DNA from: Peptoniphilus equinus
GTDB taxonomy: Bacteria > Bacillota > Clostridia > Tissierellales > Peptoniphilaceae
DNA: 64,000 nucleotides
Reading direction: 5' to 3'
NCBI RefSeq assembly: GCF_027921445.1
Contig: NZ_CP115667.1
Span: forward strand, 1,612,001-1,676,000
Shown one piece after another: positions 56,122-64,000 of this stretch. The notes under the pieces were generated by a model that was not told the origin of the DNA, ran no database searches, and saw only the letters and a list, made by a program, of their open reading frames with translations. The position numbers were made by a program, and so were the translations under genes. Position 1 is the first letter of the stretch, and each line of letters begins with the position of its first letter.

Positions 56122-56127
56122 GTAATT

Positions 56128-56330
56128 ACATTTAAATTGTGGTTGCCGCATACGAAGCGGTAGTTTTTATCTGATGCCTAACTGTCGATAGATGGCTTGA
56201 GTTGTATCTGATGTGATACAGTCTTCGGCAAAAAAGACAGGGAGAAGCTCAGAGTTTTTACAAGTGAAAAAATCTTAAAAACAAAAAAGCATCAACACCA
56301 CCAAGATAGGCACTGTCTATCTTTTTTTAG
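56128..56330 (+). ncRNA. Putative structured leader RNA or sRNA of unknown class
   Basis: The ~200-nt segment begins at the promoter and ends in an intrinsic terminator (stem 56303-56309/56317-56323, then T run). Visible hairpins: TGCCGC/GCGGTA around ATACGAA (near 56142-56162), TGTATC/GATACA (56202-56219) and GTCTT/AAGAC (56221-56238). It holds no start codon with a ribosome binding site. It lies directly ahead of a YitT-family gene, so it may be a riboswitch-like attenuator or a free sRNA. I could not match it to a known riboswitch. Confidence 0.5.
56303..56330 (+). terminator. Terminator ahead of the YitT gene
   Basis: Seven-base stem and T7 run, 36 nt before the YitT start codon. If the RNA is a leader, this is its expression platform; otherwise it ends an sRNA. 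Confidence 0.75.
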
Positions 56331-56365
56331 TGCAGTTATTGGCAGGAAAACACATGGAGGTCGTT

Positions 56366-57004
56366 ATGCCAAAAGTTTTTTATGATTTTTTCCAAATTAA
56401 TCGTTCGATATTGCTCAAGTTACTGGCCGGCACGTCGCTAATGAGTTTTGTGTTGGTGAACATTCACATGCAGTCCAACATCACCGAAGGCGGCGTCCTG
56501 GGTCTCACCATGCTGCTCTACAAACTTTTTGGATGGGACCCGGCGGTGACCAGTCCCCTTTTGGACTTTGCCGCCTTCAGCTTGGGAGTCACCTACTTCG
56601 GGCGGAAATTTTTAAAGCGGACAGCTCTGTGCTCTCTTCTTTTTGCACTGTTCTATAAACTGTTTTTCACTCTGGGTCCGGTGCTTCCAAACCTCTACCA
56701 GCTCCCCGCTGTGGCTTCTATTCTGGGTGGTCTGGGGATCGGACTGGGGTGCGGACTCATTGTCCACGAAGGCATTGCCGCCGGCGGCGACGATGCGCTG
56801 GCACTTGTACTCTCCAATCGTCTGAATCTCAAGATTAATCGAGTGTATTTTCTCACGGATTTCAGCATTCTGATCTTATCTTTAACCTACATTCCTGTAA
56901 ATCGGATCGGATTTTCTCTGCTCACAACTGTGGTCTCGTCACTAGTTATCAGACAGATCGAAGTACTTTTGCCACAAAAAAATGGTGCACGAAGCACCAT
57001 CTAA
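56366..57004 (+). CDS. YitT-family membrane protein
   Basis: 212 residues, about six hydrophobic helices with the DUF161 pattern (NITEGGVLGLTMLLYKLFG early, then HEGIAAGGDDALALVLSNR). The cytoplasmic DUF2179 tail found in many YitT proteins is absent, and the protein ends soon after the last helix. ATG 56366 has GGAGGTCGTT; earlier in-frame ATG codons lack such sites. Substrate unknown. Confidence 0.82.
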   Translation: MPKVFYDFFQINRSILLKLLAGTSLMSFVLVNIHMQSNITEGGVLGLTMLLYKLFGWDPAVTSPLLDFAAFSLGVTYFGRKFLKRTALCSLLFALFYKLFFTLGPVLPNLYQLPAVASILGGLGIGLGCGLIVHEGIAAGGDDALALVLSNRLNLKINRVYFLTDFSILILSLTYIPVNRIGFSLLTTVVSSLVIRQIEVLLPQKNGARSTI

Positions 57005-57017
57005 TAACTTTATGACA

Positions 57018-57046
57018 CGTCACAGCCAAAAGGTTGTGGCGTTTTT
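57018..57046 (+). terminator. Intrinsic terminator after the YitT gene
   Basis: CACAGCC/GGTTGTG stem with an AAAA loop, then GCGTTTTT. Confidence 0.75.
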
Positions 57047-57149
57047 ACAAGTACGAATACCGCCTTTGTAGAACATGGGCCTCGCCTCCCACGTCCGCTT
57101 AACCGGTAATGCCGACAGACGGCTCCATCAAAGAAACTTTAGCCATCAC

Positions 57150-58103
57150 TTATAGACCGGCAAAAAAGTTCTTAATCCAATCAATGATCTGAGCAAAGAT
57201 GCCTTTAGACTGCTCTAAGACCTGTTGGCCTTCCGGCGAGCTGAGATAATCCTTGGCCTTTGACGCTAAATCTTTTGCCACATCGGAATACTTGCCGGCT
57301 TCCTGAGCCACCTGATCCCAGTTGATATTTGCATTTTTCATCTTCGTAAAAAGTCCTACCAAACTCTCTACCTGATTGTCGGAGATGGTAATGTGATACT
57401 CTTGCGCCACGTTGTTGATCACGGTTCGAAGTTGCTCCTCATTAGCCGGCATATTCTTTTCCATCGCCACTTTAATGGAGTTGATAAGATCGTTGGTTTC
57501 TTGTTCTCCCATTTCTTCCGTAAGCTGCTGACTCACGACCATCTCTTCATTTGCCACTTTTTTCACTTCATCGGAAATCACAGCACCGGAGGTCTGTTCA
57601 TAGGCTTTCATAATACCGGTTAAAGCGGCAGTCCCTGTGACAGAGTTCGGCGCAGTAATAACCACATCGGCATCTGTAACCCCCGCCGTGATGAGAGCAT
57701 TTCGATAGGTAGATTCGGTAATGTAATTGATCTTGTCCGAAACGTCAATATCCAAGCCGCTTCCTGCTTCCGTATAGGTAATCAGGGAACTGGAGATGGC
57801 CTTGTGTCCAATTTTACCCGCCGGAACCACATCGCCAAGATACTTGTGTTCCTCATCATTGGTCACTTCAATAATTTGCGCATCCTTCGGCGCATTCAGC
57901 TCGTCTAAAATTGCAGACCGTTCATTGGTATCCAAATTGGCTCCAATACTGACCACACTGTCTCCAACAGCCGCATCGGCCAGAACCGAAGCTGGCAGTA
58001 GCATCAGCCCCGCCATAGCGATAACAGCAGGCAGCGAGCGAATCTTTTTCAGTTCTCGGGCAGATTTATGTGGCATCGTTGTATCATATTTTAAATTTCT
58101 CAA
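57150..58103 (-). CDS. Secreted DUF1002 protein
   Basis: 317 residues. A signal peptide lies after a polar lead (about residues 21-42, cleavage near VLADA). Then comes the DUF1002 domain (VSIGANLDTNERSAILDEL..., ALTGIMKAYEQTSG). Function unknown; an exported protein. Start TTG at 58103 with AAAAGGATG upstream; the next ATG (codon 10) lacks a site. Confidence 0.83.
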   Translation of the reverse strand: MRNLKYDTTMPHKSARELKKIRSLPAVIAMAGLMLLPASVLADAAVGDSVVSIGANLDTNERSAILDELNAPKDAQIIEVTNDEEHKYLGDVVPAGKIGHKAISSSLITYTEAGSGLDIDVSDKINYITESTYRNALITAGVTDADVVITAPNSVTGTAALTGIMKAYEQTSGAVISDEVKKVANEEMVVSQQLTEEMGEQETNDLINSIKVAMEKNMPANEEQLRTVINNVAQEYHITISDNQVESLVGLFTKMKNANINWDQVAQEAGKYSDVAKDLASKAKDYLSSPEGQQVLEQSKGIFAQIIDWIKNFFAGL

Positions 58104-58204
58104 ATTTTCACATCCTTTTCCTGATCTGATTGTAACAGAGCAATTTGAATAAATTGTGAAAATTCCAAAACCTTAGAAGTTTCTTAAGATATCCGAGCAC
58201 TAAA

Positions 58205-58228
58205 AAAGACGAGGCGTACCTCGTCTTT
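58205..58228 (-). terminator. Terminator of the hgd operon
   Basis: Ten-base stem (58205-58214 and 58219-58228) with a four-base loop and T-rich run on the minus strand. Confidence 0.9.
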
Positions 58229-58237
58229 ATCAATGTA

Positions 58238-59383
58238 TTAGAAGCGATTAAGCTCAACCATTTCCTTAAAGGTTTCAAGTTGTGTCTTGACTTGACCGAA
58301 ATCGGACATTTGTTGGTCATAACCCATTTTGATCAGTGGAATGCCGGCTTCTTCATAAGCTTTCTTCAGGGACGGATACTCCATTTCTTCCGTGTCATTA
58401 AAGTTCATCATGAAGAGCAGACAGCCGTCAGCGTCATTATCTTCAGCAAGGCTGACCACATAAGCCGGACGTTTGGTGATATCCGGATCGTAAAGAATCG
58501 GATCTTCATCCATGCGGGCAAATTGATCGGCCAAAGCACGCATTGGATCGTCAATGGATGTATCGACATCAATTCTAAAGCCTCGAGATTCATGAGCTAC
58601 ATCGTCTGCGACAATATTGATGTCGTAGTCATCAAAGACTTGAAGAAGTCCCGGATTGTCCACAATGATACCGGAGGTAACCACTCTTGGGCCGTTCCAT
58701 TCTTCTTCAGGCAGGGCTTTAAGAGCATCAACCAATGCACCGAGAAGCTCGTTGTATTCTTCTTTGAGCATATGCCATGACGCTTTCAGTACCAGAGTCC
58801 GGTCAGTCGCGGAGATCGTCTTTCTGTGTGAAGCTGCCAGTTTGATAAATTCCCGTTTTAAGCGGCGCATATCATTGTAGACTTCAAAAGTGTGCTTGAA
58901 GTTTTCATCGGGTACCGTCTCACCGGTCACTTCTTCCAAGCGCTTGCGAGCTTTGTCGAACATCTTGGCATTAAAAGTGATACCAAACTCTTCTTTTCTG
59001 TGTTGGCCGTGATTGAAAAATACCATCGGGATCTTGCGACCGGCAGATACTTTATAGTTTTGAGACAGCGGACGCAGGGTGTCATCCAACGTAGTGACCA
59101 ACATGGCGCTCAAGCCGTCAAGAGTACCATCAAGAGACATTTCCAAGCAGCGTAGGGCTAAGGAATAGTAAAACGTAGGGAAGTAATTTTTAGCTTGGTC
59201 AATAGGACCTTGACCACCCCAAATGCCGATTGGCACCATGCCGCCGGCATGTACGATTTCTTCAGGTGCGTAATAAGGGAACACCCCTACCACTTTTTTG
59301 CCTTCTGCCAGGTATTTATCGATTTGTTCTCTTTGATTATTTGCAATGTGTGCCAGTGTATCAAGAATTTCTCTGATTTCCAT
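58238..59383 (-). CDS. hgdB: (R)-2-hydroxyglutaryl-CoA dehydratase, beta subunit
   Basis: 381 residues. Dehydrates (R)-2-hydroxyglutaryl-CoA to glutaconyl-CoA together with HgdA and the activator HgdC, as part of glutamate fermentation. ATG 59383 has AAGGAGGTGGAGT; the frame opens 11 codons earlier. The HgdB family core (SAGRKIPMVFFNHGQHRKEEFG, and cysteines such as RCLEM, DGCLLF) is present. Third gene after hgdC-hgdA. Confidence 0.92.
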   Translation of the reverse strand: MEIREILDTLAHIANNQREQIDKYLAEGKKVVGVFPYYAPEEIVHAGGMVPIGIWGGQGPIDQAKNYFPTFYYSLALRCLEMSLDGTLDGLSAMLVTTLDDTLRPLSQNYKVSAGRKIPMVFFNHGQHRKEEFGITFNAKMFDKARKRLEEVTGETVPDENFKHTFEVYNDMRRLKREFIKLAASHRKTISATDRTLVLKASWHMLKEEYNELLGALVDALKALPEEEWNGPRVVTSGIIVDNPGLLQVFDDYDINIVADDVAHESRGFRIDVDTSIDDPMRALADQFARMDEDPILYDPDITKRPAYVVSLAEDNDADGCLLFMMNFNDTEEMEYPSLKKAYEEAGIPLIKMGYDQQMSDFGQVKTQLETFKEMVELNRF

Positions 59384-59394
59384 ACTCCACCTCC

Positions 59395-60720
59395 TTAAAT
59401 TGTTGGTTTTGACCAATCGGTTGGCTTGGTGTTGTCAAAGTTAGTATAAACTTCTTCACCGGCAGCCTCACGTGCTTCTTTCCGTTCGTCCATAATTTCT
59501 ACGAGACCTTGTACACGTGTCTTGTACTGTTCTTCGGAGAAGTTACGTTCATCAGCTTGGTCACCATCAAAGTGGACAACTGGAATATCCAGGTCTTCTT
59601 TCCAGCGACGTTCGATTTCAGGCATAGCTCCGGACCAAGGTTTGCAAGAGCGGTTGTAATTGACAAGAGCGCCGCTGATGCCGTTTTCTTTGGCCATCGT
59701 TTCACGCCATTCCACACCATCTTCAATACATACAGAGCAAGGTGCTTTAGAGTAAGCTGCTGCCATTTCACGAATACCATCATATTGGAATCCGAAAGCC
59801 GGTGCATAAACTACCGCTGTAACATTGACGCCGGCGTTTTTCAATGGCTCAAAAAGTGGACGTAGTGCCGGCCAGCAAGGAATCCCTTCAAAGAGAATAC
59901 GGTGTTCTTCAGGATATTCCCAAGTGGATGTGCCTTCTCGAACGGATTGTTCAAACTCTTCAGCGAGAAGCTCAAAGCCTTCAGCGGCACGGACGTCGCA
60001 ACGGGCAGCTACAATGTCAGCCATGTGGTTGAAAAGATCAAAACCGGAGAGCGGCGATGGTTTATAAGCCATGTAAGAGCAGGCTTTTAACCAGGCTGCT
60101 GCTGTACGGTTCGCCACATCACAGGCGGCATTGAATTTTTCTTCGTCAAATTTCTTGCCGGTCAGTTCTTCCAATTGATGAATCGCATGTTCAAATTGAC
60201 CTACCATGTAATCAATCTTCTCTTCCGAGACATCTTTGGTGTTTTGGAATGGAAAGTCAATCATAATCATTGGAATATTGTGTATACGCGCAATGTTTTC
60301 GTACCATTTGGTCATCATATTACAGATGTTGTTACAACAAAGTACGAAATCAGGTTGCGGCATCTTCCGTGCATCAGTCGGTTCGCCGGCTGCAAAGGCA
60401 AGGGAAATCCGGGCGTAGCCGCAGATGTCGTTATCGTAACCCATGTCTTCAGCTGTATTGCAAAGACGGAGACCATCTTTTTTAGCCGCCGTAGTCGCAG
60501 CGTGATTTTCAGGGTAAACGACTTGCAGATCAAATGCCTTGGCAAGTTCAATCGGGAATTTGGACGAGCTCCAACCTACCAATTCGCCTCGCTGTTTTGC
60601 ATCCCATGCATCACCATACACGGCATCGACAACGCCTCTAAGTACTGCCGCTGCGGGTTTGTGTCCTTCGACCGGTCTCGGCGTAATGCCCGGGATCTTT
60701 TCTAATACTTTCTTAGCCAT
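59395..60720 (-). CDS. hgdA: (R)-2-hydroxyglutaryl-CoA dehydratase, alpha subunit
   Basis: 441 residues. Carries a [4Fe-4S] cluster; cysteine-rich motifs include DFVLCCNNICNMMTKWY and NYNRSCKPWSG. It acts with HgdB on 2-hydroxyglutaryl-CoA. TTAGGAGGAATT precedes the ATG. Between hgdC and hgdB in one operon. Confidence 0.94.
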   Translation of the reverse strand: MAKKVLEKIPGITPRPVEGHKPAAAVLRGVVDAVYGDAWDAKQRGELVGWSSSKFPIELAKAFDLQVVYPENHAATTAAKKDGLRLCNTAEDMGYDNDICGYARISLAFAAGEPTDARKMPQPDFVLCCNNICNMMTKWYENIARIHNIPMIMIDFPFQNTKDVSEEKIDYMVGQFEHAIHQLEELTGKKFDEEKFNAACDVANRTAAAWLKACSYMAYKPSPLSGFDLFNHMADIVAARCDVRAAEGFELLAEEFEQSVREGTSTWEYPEEHRILFEGIPCWPALRPLFEPLKNAGVNVTAVVYAPAFGFQYDGIREMAAAYSKAPCSVCIEDGVEWRETMAKENGISGALVNYNRSCKPWSGAMPEIERRWKEDLDIPVVHFDGDQADERNFSEEQYKTRVQGLVEIMDERKEAREAAGEEVYTNFDNTKPTDWSKPTI

Positions 60721-60739
60721 AATTCCTCCTAAGCTTCAC

Positions 60740-61558
60740 TTATTTAGCTTGTCTTGCTTCTTTCTTAGCTTTATTTTGATACTTTTGGTAACCAAAGAGT
60801 GCAGCCCCTAAGGCTCCATTAAGTTGACAAAGTTCCGACGTGTGAATACTGTGCCCAATATTAGCTTCCAACGCACGAACCATACCTTGGTTCAGCGCGA
60901 CCCCGCCGGTCATAATCACATCATCCTGAATCCCCACGCGCTTGGCCAAAGAGCCCACACGACTGGCGATGGCAGAGTGAATACCTTTGACAATATCTTC
61001 GATTTTTGTGCCCTGTGCCAACTGAGAGATGACTTCCGACTCGGCAAAGACGGTACAGGTGGATGAAATAGCCACATCATTTTGGCTCTTGGCATCCAGT
61101 TCTTCCAATTCCGATACATCCACTTCCAGCACATGGGCGATAACATCCAGAAAACGACCGGTACCTGCTGCGCATTTATCATTCATGACAAAGTTGTCTA
61201 AAACGCCGCCATCCCCAATTTTCAAGGCTTTGGCATCCTGGCCACCAATGTCAATAATGGTGTGAACATGGGGAAATAGGAAATAGGCGCCTCGGGCATG
61301 ACAGGAGAGCTCAGACATTTGAAAATCTGCAATCTCCAGGGCATTACGACCGTAGCCTGTGGCCATGACGTACTGAATATCCTCACGAGCAAGACCCGCC
61401 TGCTCCAATATGCCTTCCACGGCACGCTTAGGCCCGCTGGTCCCTGCCCCCACATCGATGACAATTTTGCCCACGATTTCCGAGCCGTCTTTTAAAATGA
61501 CGCCTTTAGTCGCTGTGGAACCAATATCAATACCCATAGTATAAACGGATTGACTCAT
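60740..61558 (-). CDS. hgdC: 2-hydroxyglutaryl-CoA dehydratase activator (ATPase)
   Basis: 272 residues, ASKHA-fold ATPase with a [4Fe-4S] cluster bridging two subunits; it injects an electron into HgdAB in an ATP-driven way. Nucleotide loop [11 protein letters not shown] at the N terminus, second [10 protein letters not shown], cluster cysteines Cys129 ([11 protein letters not shown]) and Cys168 ([10 protein letters not shown]). TAGGAAGGAAAAG precedes the ATG. Confidence 0.95.
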   Translation of the reverse strand: MSQSVYTMGIDIGSTATKGVILKDGSEIVGKIVIDVGAGTSGPKRAVEGILEQAGLAREDIQYVMATGYGRNALEIADFQMSELSCHARGAYFLFPHVHTIIDIGGQDAKALKIGDGGVLDNFVMNDKCAAGTGRFLDVIAHVLEVDVSELEELDAKSQNDVAISSTCTVFAESEVISQLAQGTKIEDIVKGIHSAIASRVGSLAKRVGIQDDVIMTGGVALNQGMVRALEANIGHSIHTSELCQLNGALGAALFGYQKYQNKAKKEARQAK

Positions 61559-61609
61559 TCTTTTCCTTCCTAATATCTATATAAATTTATTTGATAGCCG
61601 TACGCCTTC

Positions 61610-61638
61610 ATTGTACAACGACCCGCTCGTTCTGTCAA
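61610..61638 (-). promoter_or_regulatory. hgdCAB promoter
   Basis: TTGACA (61633-61638), 17-bp spacer, TACAAT (61610-61615): close to perfect. A dyad AACGA-N5-TCGTT sits inside the spacer and may bind a regulator. Confidence 0.88.
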
Positions 61639-61690
61639 AATACCGACATTCAGGATACAGCTGATTAAAATAATTTAAGCCTATATAGAA

Positions 61691-61710
61691 AGACAGGCCA
61701 AGACCTGTCT
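61691..61710 (-). terminator. Hairpin after gcdA
   Basis: Seven-base stem (61691-61697 and 61704-61710) followed by TTCTAT on the minus strand; probably separates the gctB-gcdA transcript from the strong hgd promoter. Confidence 0.6.
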
Positions 61711-61718
61711 TATTCTAT

Positions 61719-63479
61719 TTATTTTCTATAGAGGTTATCGAAATCACGAGTTACACGTGGCAGCAGCATTTGGTGTACAGGGCAAATCTTTGAAGGATTT
61801 TGGTAAACTGCTTCAGTGAATGCAATCATGTAGTTACGAAGTGCATTCAAGTTAACCACTTCATCCACCATACCGGTTTTAGCACAGAACAATGGACGAG
61901 ATTTCGTGTTGTAATCTTCAATCAATTCATTCATCTTGTCAATGGTTGGTTGAAGATCTTTGCCTGCTTTCTTGTCTTTGGCAAGACGTCTGGAGTACAT
62001 AGCAACAGCGGCCGTTTCACCGTTCATAACATTAATTTCTGTAGCCGCAGTACCGATAGAGAAGGCATTCGTGTCGTTGCCTTGCGGGCCGCCGAGGACA
62101 TAATGAGCAGCTGCAGTCCCTTTACGCAGCGTAATTTCCATTTGTGGCAGGTCGGATTGTTGGATGGAGTAGATAAGGGATTGACCTAAACCTAACAGTT
62201 CAGCCCGTTCCGCATCGTCCCCAACGTCGATACCTGAAGTATCTTGAATCCAAATGATAGGCAATTTATCACGTGCACAGAGGGTAACAAATTCGTTCAT
62301 CTTGATCAGACCTTGACGATAGAGCTTACCGCCGATACCGATGGCCTTTTCCTTGTACTCAGGATAGTTCATCAAAAAGCCTTGTGCATTGGCCACGATA
62401 CCTACCGGAAGACCGGCGACCTTGGCAGTCCCGGTGATCATTTCAGGTCCGTAAGATTTCTTATATTCAGCGAACTCGGAACCGTCAATCAGACGGGCGA
62501 TAACTTCATACATATCATAAACTTTTTTAGGGTTCATCGGCACGAGTGAATAGAGCTCGTCAATAGCGTATTGTGGATTTTTAGGATCGTCCACACGGAA
62601 GAATTCAGGATCGTAAGCAGGCAACATACTCATATATTTCTTGATGCCTTCAAGAACGCCTTGTTCTTCAACATAGACTTCGCGGAAGAATCCGGTTTCG
62701 GCAAAGTGCACACCAACGGATCCCGGTGGGGCTACTTTCTTTGCGTTAGTCGTCGCATCGGCGATTTGGTTAGCACTTTCTTCGTCGATATAGCCTTTTG
62801 GATTCATCCCGCCAAGGATACCTGCGCCACCGACAGCCATGTTCGCACCTTTATGGGCAATAAGAATCGTCGGAGAAATGGAGTGATAGCCGCCCCCTGC
62901 AGGGTTGGTACCATAGATGCCGACGATGACCGGAACGCCCAGTTGATTCAATTCGGCATTTCTGTAGAACGGTGTACCGCCCCCGCGACGGTTCGGATAC
63001 ACTTCTTCTTGTACGTCCAATTTAACACCGGAGCAGTTGAGTACATAAACCAACGGAATACCGAGGCGTTTTGCCGTGTCGGAACCGCGAAGCAAATTCT
63101 CAGCTTGATTTGGAACCCATGCACCTGCAAGCTTCTTGTTGTCGGATGCAATGATCACAGCCCATTTACCGTCAATGCGGCCAAGACCTTTGACGATACC
63201 GGTAGATCCGGTGTCGTTGTCATCAGGATCGTAGAGAGAATTGAGCGGACACCAGGTGCCGTCATCGACCAGCTCTGCAATCCGTTGCAAAGCAGTCCAT
63301 TCGCCGCGTTCGTTTACTTTATCATCCGGTTTACCGGTTTTTAATTTTGTTTCAATAGCCTCTTGGATTTGAACTTCAACTTCTCTGACAGCGTCAACGT
63401 TCACTTGGTCGTTAGCCTTGAGGGGCTTACCGACAACAGGCATATTGAGAAAATAAGAATTCATAGAGTAGTTGCTCAT
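61719..63479 (-). CDS. gcdA: Glutaconyl-CoA decarboxylase, alpha (carboxyltransferase) subunit
   Basis: 586 residues, length of known GcdA. Transfers the carboxyl of glutaconyl-CoA to biotin, part of the sodium-pumping decarboxylase that makes crotonyl-CoA. Carboxyltransferase motifs include AVGGAGILGGMNPKGYIDEE and KGTAAAHYVLGGPQGNDTN. ATG at 63479 with GAGGTTAAC; the frame opens 27 codons earlier inside the gctB end. The other subunits (biotin carrier, membrane pump) are not in the window. In an operon with gctB, 13 nt apart. Confidence 0.92.
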   Translation of the reverse strand: MSNYSMNSYFLNMPVVGKPLKANDQVNVDAVREVEVQIQEAIETKLKTGKPDDKVNERGEWTALQRIAELVDDGTWCPLNSLYDPDDNDTGSTGIVKGLGRIDGKWAVIIASDNKKLAGAWVPNQAENLLRGSDTAKRLGIPLVYVLNCSGVKLDVQEEVYPNRRGGGTPFYRNAELNQLGVPVIVGIYGTNPAGGGYHSISPTILIAHKGANMAVGGAGILGGMNPKGYIDEESANQIADATTNAKKVAPPGSVGVHFAETGFFREVYVEEQGVLEGIKKYMSMLPAYDPEFFRVDDPKNPQYAIDELYSLVPMNPKKVYDMYEVIARLIDGSEFAEYKKSYGPEMITGTAKVAGLPVGIVANAQGFLMNYPEYKEKAIGIGGKLYRQGLIKMNEFVTLCARDKLPIIWIQDTSGIDVGDDAERAELLGLGQSLIYSIQQSDLPQMEITLRKGTAAAHYVLGGPQGNDTNAFSIGTAATEINVMNGETAAVAMYSRRLAKDKKAGKDLQPTIDKMNELIEDYNTKSRPLFCAKTGMVDEVVNLNALRNYMIAFTEAVYQNPSKICPVHQMLLPRVTRDFDNLYRK

Positions 63480-63492
63480 GTTAACCTCACAA

Positions 63493-64000
63493 TCATTCAG
63501 TTGGGACTTTAATGAAGGCTTGACCAGGGTCAATCTCTTCACGGATGAGACGGATGACATCTTCTTCAGGTGCTTCCAGTTCTACAGCACGGGATACATC
63601 AATATCAAAGCCGGTGTTTTCAAGGACGTCTTCAGGGCTGGAAGAAGGATAGTAACCTGCCAGATACATTCTCTTTGTATCGTCGTCAAACTTCAAAATA
63701 CCTTTGTCTGTAACAACCATTTTAGGACCTACATTGCCAGGGATACCTGCGCGTTCACGTCCGCCGGGGCCGTCCATCCAGCCGGGAGAAGTGACATAGT
63801 CAACTTTTTCAATAAAACGACGTTTTTCGTGTTGCATCATGATAACTGTATTGACATAGGTTGCAATCCCGTTGGCACCGCCTGAACCGGTAAAGCGTGT
63901 GGTTGGGTGATTGTAATCGCCGATAACGGTAGAGTTCACGTTACCGAACGGATCGATTTGAGCGCCGCCGATAAATGCGATCATGCGTTGACGATCGAAA
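63493..64000 (-). CDS. gctB: Glutaconate CoA-transferase subunit B (partial)
   Basis: About 169 C-terminal residues; the gene continues past the right edge. It makes CoA esters of (R)-2-hydroxyglutarate or glutaconate with acetyl-CoA. The sequence FIGGAQIDPFGNVNSTVIGDY and GSGGANGIATY match the subunit. It would be upstream of gcdA in the same operon. Confidence 0.88.
   Translation of the reverse strand, partial: FDRQRMIAFIGGAQIDPFGNVNSTVIGDYNHPTTRFTGSGGANGIATYVNTVIMMQHEKRRFIEKVDYVTSPGWMDGPGGRERAGIPGNVGPKMVVTDKGILKFDDDTKRMYLAGYYPSSSPEDVLENTGFDIDVSRAVELEAPEEDVIRLIREEIDPGQAFIKVPTE

Overview
The window reads as chromosome of an anaerobic, amino-acid-fermenting Firmicute, most like a moderate-GC member of the Tissierellia (Peptoniphilaceae-like). 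The main evidence is the hydroxyglutarate pathway of glutamate fermentation at 58.2-64.0 kb (hgdA/B/C, gcdA, gctB), two GltS-type glutamate carriers, a Gram-positive sortase with a wall-anchored protein, a CIRCE-controlled groESL operon, a T-box leader and Rex. Genus assignment is inference; no rRNA or tRNA gene was seen.

Layout. 0-6 kb (minus): a 1617-residue wall-anchored beta-helix/Cna-B adhesin and a class B sortase, with a perfect AT-dinucleotide tract upstream of the adhesin. 6-7.6 kb: decayed DNA (a small membrane protein broken by an amber codon, a DUF4143 remnant). 7.6-10.4 kb: a conspicuously AT-rich cassette (TetR regulator, oleate hydratase, small ORF) abutting rlmD. 11.8-12.6 kb: polysaccharide deacetylase. 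12.8-13.9 kb: CRISPR array 1, whose leader is fused to scraps of a lost cas operon. 14.4-15.6 kb: gltS. 15.9-20.0 kb: an M20 hydrolase plus metNIQ under a methionine-type T-box. 20.2-25.5 kb: a Ugp-like ABC importer with a phosphodiesterase. 25.8-28.6 kb: a second GltS-family carrier with an AbgB-like hydrolase. 28.7-39.1 kb: CRISPR array 2 and a complete type I-C cas operon (cas3-cas5-cas8c-cas7-cas4-cas1-cas2), with a Shine-Dalgarno-led cas11 nested in cas8c. 40.3-41.3 kb: flavodoxin and a DUF3793 protein behind a Fur-like operator. 41.3-46.8 kb: oligopeptide importer dppABCDF. 47-52.7 kb: a TrxR-like flavoprotein, groESL, DUF554, an OGG1-like glycosylase and rex. 52.9-57 kb: ABC-F ATPase, a DnaA-box-rich gap, sfsA, a putative structured RNA and a YitT protein. 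57.1-64 kb: DUF1002 protein and the glutamate-fermentation operons; gctB runs off the right edge.

How it fits together. Glutamate, peptides and possibly acylated amino acids are imported (GltS pair, Dpp, MetNIQ) and freed by M20 hydrolases; glutamate carbon is then fermented through glutaconyl-CoA.

The most striking part is the CRISPR system. Locus 1 (12.8-14.3 kb) carries an array, a leader, the last codons of cas2 and then, directly joined, sequence matching the region upstream of cas3 at locus 2. It therefore looks like a duplicated I-C locus from which the whole cas operon was lost. The arrays share one identical spacer. Array 2 also holds a 172-nt non-repeat interval encoding a 37-residue membrane peptide, and another spacer in the same array matches that mini-gene at 31 of 34 positions, with the mismatches next to the expected PAM.
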